From JAKEGK01 sp036507695 (GTDB lineage: Bacteria; Pseudomonadota; Gammaproteobacteria; SZUA-152): a stretch of 5,093 nt of DNA. A program made the position numbers and the translations under genes. The notes beneath the pieces were generated by a model. It saw nothing but the letters and a program-made list of their open reading frames with translations. It ran no database searches and was not told where the DNA came from. Location of the stretch: the NCBI GenBank assembly GCA_036507695.1, contig DATCIR010000111.1, positions 1 to 5,093 on the forward strand. Direction: 5' to 3'. Below, piece by piece: positions 1 to 5,093 of the stretch (position 1 is the first letter of the stretch; each line of letters opens with the position of its first letter).

Positions 1-690
1 CAGCCAGTTGTCCAGCCAGTGATCCCGGTACTGTACAGGCCGCGCGGGGCGGTTGGTATCGAAGCCGATATAAATCGTTCTGAGCCCCATGCTTAAACCT
101 TGCCCCTTGGCTTTAATAAACGCTTCTTTGCGTGTCCATAACCTGAAAAACGCCTCCCGGCGCTCCTCAATATCCAGCGCGTTGAATTCCTCAAGTTCGC
201 GGGGGCCGCAGACATGCTTCACCAAACCATGCATATTCCTTAGTGGTTTTATAAATTCGATATCAATACCAACGCATTTGCCGAGAGTAAAGATGAACGC
301 CGCCATGTGGTGTGAGTGGGAGACATTAAACCGCAGCGCGCGCGGGTTTTGCGCGGAATCGATCTCCGGTTTGCCGTATTGATTAAAAGTGAATCGAATC
401 GTTTCCGCGGGCAGGCTTAAATAATTCCCCAGGCAAACACGCAACGCACCCCGCACCAGCCGGAAATTATCGCCATGTGCGGCGTTGATAAAACGCTGCG
501 CCCTGGTTTGTTCTTCCTCGTTGAGGACGGCATACAGCTGTTCCCGGTGTTTAGCCAGGGACTCCAGCGAAGCCACCATCAGGTGTATTTGGCCCAGGGC
601 CAGCGTAGGTGGTGAAATCTGGAACGGGATAATCTTAGGGAACCGGGCAATCATCGGGATGCAGTCACTCTTTGGTCTGTGAAGCCGCAT
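1..690 (-). CDS. Sfp-type 4'-phosphopantetheinyl transferase (3' end outside window)
   Basis: This enzyme transfers the 4'-phosphopantetheine arm of coenzyme A to a conserved serine of carrier proteins (ACP or PCP domains) in the cytoplasm. The frame is open from the upstream gap to base 1, so the C-terminus is missing; 230 codons are visible from the ATG at 690-688. Family signatures, numbered from that ATG: RFNVSHSHHMA around residue 125 (CoA-binding region), VGIDIE with the metal-ligand acids D143 and E145, and WTRKEAFIKAKGQGL with E189, K193 and K195. Together these are diagnostic of the Sfp/Gsp group (ACPS superfamily) rather than the short AcpS type. The start is uncertain: in-frame ATGs at 726, 714 and 654 are also possible, and none has a good Shine-Dalgarno sequence. 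The gene lies downstream of the sensor kinase on the same strand and in the same reading frame. Its target carrier protein is not in the window, so primary versus secondary metabolism cannot be decided. Confidence 0.93.
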   Translation of the reverse strand, partial: MRLHRPKSDCIPMIARFPKIIPFQISPPTLALGQIHLMVASLESLAKHREQLYAVLNEEEQTRAQRFINAAHGDNFRLVRGALRVCLGNYLSLPAETIRFTFNQYGKPEIDSAQNPRALRFNVSHSHHMAAFIFTLGKCVGIDIEFIKPLRNMHGLVKHVCGPRELEEFNALDIEERREAFFRLWTRKEAFIKAKGQGLSMGLRTIYIGFDTNRPARPVQYRDHWLDNWL

Positions 691-867
691 AGTAACAGTT
701 TTGTCCCGGGTCATGCACTTAAGCATGCACTTCAGCCGGATACAAAAAACGGCGTCCGCGGGTATTTGGCCGCTCAGAATATATTCCCAACAAGTGATGG
801 AGCCAGCGCCGGTTTGCGCCTCGCATCGTGCGTTAGTGAATCTCCGGCGGCGGGTTCGCGCGGTTGT
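691..867. other. Spacer between kinase and PPTase genes
   Basis: About 180 nt with no recognisable gene. In the minus-strand frame shared by the kinase and the PPTase it contains no stop after the kinase TGA (870-868), but the translation is arginine-rich at first and resembles nothing I know. I see no convincing rho-independent terminator and no clear promoter. Its one clear structure is a short direct repeat near the PPTase start, listed separately. The two genes may therefore share a transcript, but this is not shown. Confidence 0.5.
712..732. repeat. 9-bp tandem-like direct repeat upstream of the PPTase
   Basis: CATGCACTT occurs at 712-720 and again at 724-732, separated by AAG, a 12-bp period. 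The junction also forms a small inverted repeat: CATGC at 712-716 and GCATG at 723-727. It sits immediately before, or inside, the 5' end of the PPTase depending on which ATG is used. It could be an operator-like site or a chance duplication; each repeat carries an in-frame ATG on the minus strand (714 and 726). Confidence 0.5.
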
Positions 868-3264
868 TCATGACGCGGCTCTGGAGCGCGATTCCGCCGC
901 CAGCAGGCCGGTCTCGGCCAGCGTAAAATAGAACACCGCGCCCGCGCCAGGGCTGCTCTTTGCCCACACTTTACCGCCGTGGCGGTGAATAATGCGTTTA
1001 ACCGTTGCCAGGCCGATTCCGGTGCCGGGAAATTCCTCGTTGCGGTGCAAACGCTGAAAGGCGTTGAATAGTTTGTTGGCATAGGTCATGTCGAATCCGA
1101 CGCCGTTATCGAGCACAAAGTAGACGGTGCGGCCGTCTTGCTGTTGCGCTCCGACCTCGATGCGTGGTTGGGCGGCCTTGCTGGAATACTTATAGGCGTT
1201 GTCCAGCAGGTTTTCCAGCACGACTCGTAACAACGCCGCGTCGCCGAAGGCAGTGAGTCCGGGTTGCACGCTGATCTCGGCGTGCTTGCCGTTATTGTGC
1301 TTGTGCATGTTGGCGATGATCTCGCCGGTCAGCGCCGTGAGATCGACGCGGGTGTGGTGCATGCCGGCGCGGGTTACGCGCGCAAGCCTCAGCATGTCGT
1401 CGATCAATACGCCCATGCGTTGGGCGGATTTGCGCACCCTCTGCAAGTGGGAGTGGCCATGTTGATCCAGGTGTTCACCGTAGTCCTCGAGCAACGCCTG
1501 GCTAAAACCATCGATGCTGCGCAGGGGCGCCCGCAGGTCGTGGGACACGGAGTAGGAGAAAGCCTCCAATTCACGGTTGGCCGCCTCAAGTTCCGAAGTG
1601 CGGTGTTCGGCGAGTGCTTCCGCGTGTTTGCGCGCGGTAATGTCCATCGTATAAACGACGGCGCCGCGCGGTTTACCCCGCGTGTCGTGCAGCACGGACA
1701 GCGACGAATGAACGTAAAACAGCGCGCCATTTTTGTGCCGCATCCGGGTTTCGATTTCATGCTGGTGATGCGCGGCTAATGGCGCGATGATTTTCTCCCG
1801 CAGTGCCGAGGCGTAGTCGGGAGGGTAAAGCACGCTGATGGGGCGGCCCAGGATTTCCCCGGCGTTGTAACCGAATAGCCGCTCCGCCCCGTAATTCCAA
1901 CTGGTGATGTTGTCCTGCAAATCGGTGGTGATCACCGAATCGTGAATCTCATCGATAATGCGCGCTTGCTCCACCACCTGCTGGGTACGCTGTTCCACCC
2001 GCTGCTCCAGTTCGCTCAGGGTTTGGTGCAGCGTATCCAGGGCCTGCGAACGTTCCAGCTCCGCCGCGATCCGCTGGGCATACACGCCAAGCAGCGGATT
2101 CTCGCGTACGTCGCTGGGCAGCGGTTTGGCGTCAAATACCGCCACCACGCCGACGTTGATTCCCTCGTGGTTGATCAGCGGGGCGCAATAACACCCGCGT
2201 ATGTTCAGTTGGGAGACTGGCGAGCCGCGGGGGAAAAGCGGCTCGGCCAATTCAAAGATCAGTTCATGCCGGGCAGTCAAAACGCCGGCAAAGGGGGTAT
2301 CTTCCAGGTTGATGTCCGTATTCCCGGCGGGCTGATCCGCCCAAAGCGCCAGGGTGCGCATCCGCGTTAGCTCGCCGCCGCTGATCAGTCCAATCAACGC
2401 GCCCCGCGCGTTATAGGCTTGCGCGAGTTCGCGAACGGCCATGGCGTAGAATGCTTCGGGCTTTGTGGCGGCGCCGCTGGCCAACGCACTGAGCGCGCGC
2501 CTGACTTTCTCGCGTTCAGTAATTTGTTGCTGGAGGGCGGTAACGGTCGCGGCTAAATTGGTTTTCATTTGATTAAATCCCGCCAGCACCCAGTCGAATT
2601 CATCGGGCGGGGAATTGGGCCGCGCGGGCCGCGTCAGGCTCAGCCGCTCGTCCAAATTGCTAATACCGAGGCGTGCGGCGAAATCGGCGATACGGCGTAA
2701 GTGCCGTGTCACCAGCCAGCGAAACAGCCATAGCATGAACCCGGCGACAAAAAATGTCTTGATGCTATTGGATATAAGGATTATCCAAAACTTATTGACC
2801 AGCCGTTGGTACACCCCGTCCATGTCAATAACCACCCGCAGGTTGCCGATCATTTCGATGCGTCCGCGGTGCAGTTGGCTCAGCGGGTAATTACGGGCTT
2901 TGATCGCGTTGCGCTTGTCGGTTCCGGCGCTGCCCCAAATCACTTCGCCCTCGGTGACTTCCACATAACGCATGTCCGGCAACTGCACCAGGCCATTTAA
3001 CGCGATTTGCATCTCATGGCGGCTGGTCGCCCACAGGGCATTGGTTATGGTCGGTAGATAGGTCAGTTGGACCTGGTCGAAGGTTTGCTCTATTCCATCC
3101 AGATCGCGGCGATAGTCCACATAGAGCTGCACGGCGGTAGTTAACAGGGCAACGGCAGTGCTGAAGGCGACGGTGGCGGTGACCACGCGCCGTGCCAAGG
3201 GAGAAATGCGGCTGGTTTTAGTGAGTGGCGAAGCCGGGTCCACGGAGTTCATTGTGTCTGACAT
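868..3264 (-). CDS. Membrane sensor histidine kinase with GAF and PAS domains
   Basis: A 798-residue inner-membrane kinase, numbered from the ATG at 3264. Order: TM helix 27-49; periplasmic segment 50-159 (ALW...LPDMRYVEV pattern, resembling CHASE5-type sensor regions); TM helix 160-184; HAMP about 185-245; GAF about 266-400; coiled coil about 402-436; PAS/PAC 436-546; HisKA about 560-632 with phospho-acceptor H575 in SVSHDLRAPL; HATPase about 670-782. The ATPase shows the N box (N685, N689), the DNGVGFD G1 box at 719, the LFNAFQRLH F box and the GTGIGLA G2 box at 747. All catalytic motifs are intact and there is no receiver domain, so phosphate should pass to a separate response regulator, not seen here. 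H-box and G-box spelling resembles phytochrome-type kinases, but there is no chromophore domain. The start is uncertain: ATG 3264 overlaps the binding-protein gene by 16 nt, ATG 3252 gives a 4-nt ATGA overlap, and ATG 3306 would overlap by 58 nt. The signal sensed is unknown. Confidence 0.95.
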   Translation of the reverse strand: MSDTMNSVDPASPLTKTSRISPLARRVVTATVAFSTAVALLTTAVQLYVDYRRDLDGIEQTFDQVQLTYLPTITNALWATSRHEMQIALNGLVQLPDMRYVEVTEGEVIWGSAGTDKRNAIKARNYPLSQLHRGRIEMIGNLRVVIDMDGVYQRLVNKFWIILISNSIKTFFVAGFMLWLFRWLVTRHLRRIADFAARLGISNLDERLSLTRPARPNSPPDEFDWVLAGFNQMKTNLAATVTALQQQITEREKVRRALSALASGAATKPEAFYAMAVRELAQAYNARGALIGLISGGELTRMRTLALWADQPAGNTDINLEDTPFAGVLTARHELIFELAEPLFPRGSPVSQLNIRGCYCAPLINHEGINVGVVAVFDAKPLPSDVRENPLLGVYAQRIAAELERSQALDTLHQTLSELEQRVEQRTQQVVEQARIIDEIHDSVITTDLQDNITSWNYGAERLFGYNAGEILGRPISVLYPPDYASALREKIIAPLAAHHQHEIETRMRHKNGALFYVHSSLSVLHDTRGKPRGAVVYTMDITARKHAEALAEHRTSELEAANRELEAFSYSVSHDLRAPLRSIDGFSQALLEDYGEHLDQHGHSHLQRVRKSAQRMGVLIDDMLRLARVTRAGMHHTRVDLTALTGEIIANMHKHNNGKHAEISVQPGLTAFGDAALLRVVLENLLDNAYKYSSKAAQPRIEVGAQQQDGRTVYFVLDNGVGFDMTYANKLFNAFQRLHRNEEFPGTGIGLATVKRIIHRHGGKVWAKSSPGAGAVFYFTLAETGLLAAESRSRAAS

Positions 3265-4100
3265 TGCGTGGCGTCGCCAATCAAATGCGCGAATTTCTCC
3301 CGGCACACCCGGGTGTAAAGGCCTTCCGCCTTGATGGCGCGCAGCGCTGCGGCGAGTTTGGGTACGATGTGCGTATGCCGTTTGTGTAAATAGATGAACA
3401 TGGAGCGCTCCGCCAACGGTGGTTCGACGACGCGCACCTTGGCAAGCCCCATTTTGTTCGCCAGCTCAAGCCCCAGCCAGCGTTCATACAGCGCCACGTC
3501 GATGCGGTTTCTATTCAGCATATCGAACAGTTGCTCGGAGGTATCGACAACGGTGAGCTGCCCGCCGGGTATGAGATTCTGCTCGAAGATTTTCCAGCCG
3601 CGAATATGGCCCACAACCAATGACGCGATAGTCTCCCAGTTCGCGCCGGGCAGGTCCGCCTGCTGGGCGAATGCGACAAAATGAAAATTCAGCACTCTTT
3701 CCGGTACGGGAATCAGGTTGGGGTAGTCCTTCTCCAAACCGGCGATGCGTCCCGATACACCGTCTTCAATGCCGGCGTTGGCGTTCAATAACGCCCGTTC
3801 AGGCGGTATCCGGATGAATTTTAAGTTAAAGCCGATGCGGCGGAAGGCTTCTCGCGCGATCACATCGAGGAACCCATCGCCGGTTGGAGTGGTGTACGGT
3901 ATGTCGAAGGGATCGCTGAGGGTGAGCGTTTCCGGCTCCGCCGCCAGCGTAGTAATGGCGGGTAAGGCGGCCAACAGTACCAGCGCTGCCGGTGGTAATA
4001 AGCGGCGGCGGCTTCGCCGGATAGGCCGCCAAAACCTGCCCGGGCGGTACCCGCTCAAGCGGGGCGCGCGCGCCGGAAAAACCATAAATGCGTCATGCAT
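3249..4100 (-). CDS. Periplasmic solute-binding protein, SBP_bac_3-like
   Basis: A secreted protein of 283 residues from the ATG at 4100. An arginine-rich n-region is followed by a hydrophobic core (LPPAALVLLAALPAITTLAA, residues 35-54), with likely signal-peptidase cleavage after A54. No lipobox is present. The mature part (about 229 residues) fits divergent family-3 solute-binding proteins: a ...GFLDVIAREAF start to the first lobe, then PPERAL, DGVSGRIAGLEKDYPNL and VPERVLNFHFVAF. The mature chain has only two cysteines, C266 and C280, close to the C-terminus, which could form a disulfide. No ABC permease or ATPase is next to it; instead it overlaps the sensor kinase gene, which suggests a sensing role or a moonlighting binding protein. 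The frame stays open up to an ATG at 4193, but 4111-4180 falls to roughly 37% GC and holds a promoter-like hexamer, so I prefer the start at 4100, or 4085. No start has a strong ribosome binding site. Confidence 0.87.
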   Translation of the reverse strand: MHDAFMVFPARAPRLSGYRPGRFWRPIRRSRRRLLPPAALVLLAALPAITTLAAEPETLTLSDPFDIPYTTPTGDGFLDVIAREAFRRIGFNLKFIRIPPERALLNANAGIEDGVSGRIAGLEKDYPNLIPVPERVLNFHFVAFAQQADLPGANWETIASLVVGHIRGWKIFEQNLIPGGQLTVVDTSEQLFDMLNRNRIDVALYERWLGLELANKMGLAKVRVVEPPLAERSMFIYLHKRHTHIVPKLAAALRAIKAEGLYTRVCREKFAHLIGDATQCQTQ

Positions 4101-4135
4101 ACGTATCGAGTGTCCCACAAAGCTTGGCCTAAACA

Positions 4136-4141
4136 AGTATA
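4136..4141 (-). promoter_or_regulatory. Possible -10 element for the binding protein/kinase operon
   Basis: TATACT on the minus strand matches five of six bases of the sigma-70 -10 consensus. It lies in a sharply AT-rich dip (4111-4180, about 37% GC against GC-rich coding DNA to the left) and about 35 nt before the ATG at 4100. No good -35 hexamer is seen at 16-18 nt upstream, so it is a weak candidate. If real, it excludes the ATG at 4193 as the start of the binding protein. Confidence 0.28.
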
Positions 4142-4211
4142 AGCAAGATAAACGCCATCTTTTGGGAATTGAAGAAAATTGCCGTTGCGCCATGGTCCGG
4201 TTGCATTGCTG

Positions 4212-4250
4212 CGCCGGATGAACGTCCCGGAGAGCCAGGTTGATCCGGCG
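4212..4250 (-). repeat. Two-part GC-rich hairpin in the intergenic region
   Basis: Perfect 8-bp inverted arms CGCCGGAT (4212-4219) and ATCCGGCG (4243-4250). Read on the minus strand, a second inner stem CCTGG/CCGGG with a four-base CTCT loop sits inside the outer stem, with small asymmetric internal loops. No T run follows on the minus strand, so it is not a standard intrinsic terminator for the upstream gene. On the plus strand it is followed by TTTTC, but no plus-strand gene is there. It could be a terminator variant, an mRNA-stabilising structure or a DNA-binding site. Confidence 0.5.
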
Positions 4251-4291
4251 TTTTCAGCGTTTTCGATCGAAGCTATGCGGTGGTAATTATC

Positions 4292-4303
4292 TGCTGGCCA
4301 GCA
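4292..4303. repeat. 12-bp perfect palindrome
   Basis: TGCTGGCCAGCA reads identically on both strands. It lies midway between the PsiE-like stop and the binding-protein start, about 150-160 bp upstream of the candidate -10. It is the right size for a dimeric regulator half-site pair, but a single copy is weak evidence. Confidence 0.35.
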
Positions 4304-4394
4304 TCCATCTCGTCAAATGGATTGTTTTATCTAACAGGTATACCGGTGTATAGAGAAGAGGTTTCTCAACAGCGCATAGGCTGTAAACGCCATA

Positions 4395-4862
4395 TCAGAC
4401 AACGTCCGAGGAATCGGGCGGTGCTTCCTGCTGGCGCCGGTTAATGTTCAACAAGGGATTTTTATTGGAAACAAAGGTTACCGACAACGCCAGTATCAAT
4501 ATCGCGCCGCTGGTCACCAGGATATGCTGCCAGTCCATGGTTTTTACATCGACGGTTAACAAACGCGTTAAGGCAGTGATGGAGATATAAATCAAAAACA
4601 CCACGGGCAGGCGCCGGGTTTTGAAATAAATGCCCACCATGGCGCCGATTTCCAGGTAAATAAACAGCAACAGGATGTCTTTCAAGGTTGGATGCCCCGC
4701 CTTGATGATGATCAGGTATTCTTCCACGGCGGACCAAATGACCGTACCGCCAATGACGAACAAGGCGAGGATATGAAAAGCCTCCACAAAAATATTGCCG
4801 ATCGTTTCCAGGCGTTTCTTTACGGCGGACAATTCATCCTGTCCCTGTTGCAGTTGTGTCAT
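4395..4862 (-). CDS. PsiE family membrane protein
   Basis: A 155-residue inner-membrane protein of the phosphate-starvation-inducible PsiE family (E. coli PsiE is about 136 residues). Four hydrophobic helices lie at roughly 23-43, 60-80, 84-103 and 112-131, with a short polar N-terminus and a hydrophilic tail ending in PPDSSDVV. Family-typical features are the FIYLEIGAMVGIYF stretch in helix 2 and YISITALTRLLTVDVKTMD running from helix 3 into the loop before helix 4, followed by the SGAILILAL helix. The molecular role of this family is not established; in E. coli its expression responds to phosphate and cAMP-CRP. The ATG at 4862 is the first in frame, 38 nt after the stop of the TRAP binding protein, with only a weak AGAG upstream. 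I see no clear Pho box. Because it sits where a TRAP gene set often has the small four-helix DctQ subunit, I considered DctQ, but the motifs are those of PsiE. Confidence 0.88.
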   Translation of the reverse strand: MTQLQQGQDELSAVKKRLETIGNIFVEAFHILALFVIGGTVIWSAVEEYLIIIKAGHPTLKDILLLFIYLEIGAMVGIYFKTRRLPVVFLIYISITALTRLLTVDVKTMDWQHILVTSGAILILALSVTFVSNKNPLLNINRRQQEAPPDSSDVV

Positions 4863-4876
4863 GGTTGTTTGCTCTG

Positions 4877-4896
4877 TTATTTATTTTAATAAATAA
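4877..4896. repeat. AT-rich perfect inverted repeat between TRAP and PsiE genes
   Basis: Arms TTATTTATT (4877-4885) and AATAAATAA (4888-4896) are exact reverse complements with a TT spacer, so 18 of 20 bases pair. It fills the middle of the 38-nt gap and lies 15-34 nt before the PsiE start. It contains TAAAAT on the minus strand, a possible -10, but no matching -35 was found. It may be a promoter/operator for the PsiE-like gene or a weak AT-only hairpin; it lacks the GC stem of an intrinsic terminator. Confidence 0.45.
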
Positions 4897-4900
4897 AAGT

Positions 4901-5093
4901 CTATTCCAGGTTACGCGCCCGTTGATAGGCCGCCTCGGACAGCACATTCCAGGCGTCGTTGTCCTTGCTGAATGCGGTGTAAGCGTCGTAGACCCGCTTG
5001 AACTCCGGGTCCGCGGCCGATTGTTCTTCCAACGCTTCCTTGGTAAAGCCTTTCAATGCTTTGATAACGTCATCCGGGAAAGGCAGCACTTGT
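4901..5093 (-). CDS. TRAP transporter solute-binding protein, DctP family (C-terminal end only)
   Basis: The last 63 codons of a gene that begins beyond the right edge; the TAG stop is at 4903-4901. The sequence FPDDVIKALKG, then TKEALEEQSAADPEFKRVYDAY, then FSKDNDAWNVLSEAAYQRARN matches the C-terminal helices of DctP-type periplasmic receptors of TRAP transporters, which deliver carboxylates and related organic anions to the DctQM membrane subunits. The GTG at 5089 is an internal valine, not a start: the frame is open to the edge and the conserved FPDD motif directly follows it. The substrate cannot be told from this fragment. DctQ and DctM are not downstream, so if present they lie beyond the window. 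Confidence 0.85.
   Translation of the reverse strand, partial: QVLPFPDDVIKALKGFTKEALEEQSAADPEFKRVYDAYTAFSKDNDAWNVLSEAAYQRARNLE

Larger units (their letters stand above)
4101..4394. other. Intergenic region between PsiE-like and binding-protein genes
   Basis: About 290 nt without a recognisable gene, if the binding protein starts at 4100. It holds a GC-rich hairpin (4212-4250), a repeated GCGTTTTC (4249-4256 and 4258-4265), the palindromes TTCGATCGAA (4262-4271) and TGCTGGCCAGCA (4292-4303), and the candidate -10 element near its left end. Just after the PsiE-like stop there is only a weak hairpin, GAGAA/TTCTC, without a following T run. The region probably carries the transcription start of the binding protein/kinase operon and any terminator for the gene to its right. 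Confidence 0.5.

Noticed and set aside
719..826. Possible 35-residue minus-strand ORF in the kinase-PPTase spacer
   Set aside because: It begins at ATG 826 with a GGAGA 14 nt upstream, too distant for a good ribosome site, and the product is unlike any protein I recognise.
774..1082. 102-codon minus-strand open frame overlapping the kinase end
   Set aside because: A different frame from the conserved HATPase domain; rich in A, R and P with no recognisable motif.
1264..1779. 171-codon plus-strand open frame
   Set aside because: It lies wholly antisense to the kinase HisKA/PAS coding region, whose minus-strand product has intact catalytic motifs; its translation shows no recognisable domain and is a GC-driven shadow.
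1942..2370. 142-codon plus-strand open frame
   Set aside because: Antisense to the kinase GAF and coiled-coil region; no domain recognised.
3745..4221. 158-codon plus-strand open frame
   Set aside because: It is antisense to the binding protein and its upstream region, and the translation is a basic, low-information sequence.
4340..4394. Intrinsic terminator after the PsiE-like gene
   Set aside because: Only a weak GAGAA/TTCTC hairpin is present and it has no following T run.
4395..4862. DctQ subunit of a TRAP transporter
   Set aside because: Four helices and position next to DctP fit, but the YLEIGAMVGIYF and ITALTRLLTVD motifs are those of the PsiE family.
1..5093. CRISPR array, insertion sequence, tRNA or rRNA
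   Set aside because: No regularly spaced repeats, transposase motifs, terminal inverted repeats with target duplications, or conserved tRNA/rRNA sequences were seen.

Overview
The window reads like ordinary chromosomal DNA from a proteobacterium. A gammaproteobacterium is my best guess, from the protein families present (TRAP DctP, PsiE, Sfp-type PPTase, a GAF/PAS sensor kinase) and a moderately high GC content; no feature fixes the taxonomy. All five genes lie on the minus strand, so the layout is best read from right to left.

From right to left: (1) 4901-5093 is the C-terminal end of a TRAP-transporter solute-binding protein of the DctP family, cut by the window edge. (2) After a 38-nt AT-rich gap with a perfect inverted repeat comes a four-helix membrane protein of the PsiE (phosphate-starvation-inducible) family, 4395-4862. 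(3) About 290 nt of intergenic DNA follows, holding a GC-rich hairpin, two palindromes and, near its left end, a promoter-like AT-rich stretch. (4) Next is a secreted solute-binding protein of the SBP_bac_3 type, which overlaps the start of (5) a membrane histidine kinase of about 800 residues with a periplasmic sensor segment, HAMP, GAF, PAS, HisKA and HATPase domains. (6) After a spacer of about 180 nt comes an Sfp-type 4'-phosphopantetheinyl transferase whose C-terminus runs off the left edge.

The best functional unit is the binding protein plus kinase pair. The overlapping genes imply co-expression, and the binding protein may present a ligand to the kinase's periplasmic segment, or simply share its regulation. 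No response regulator and no ABC permease or ATPase gene is visible, so the output and any transport role remain open. The PPTase has no carrier-protein, NRPS, PKS or fatty-acid gene beside it in the window. I found no mobile element, CRISPR array, tRNA or rRNA. No clearly new system is evident; the oddities are the gene neighbourhoods (DctP next to PsiE, SBP with an orphan kinase) and several small dyads and repeats in the gaps.
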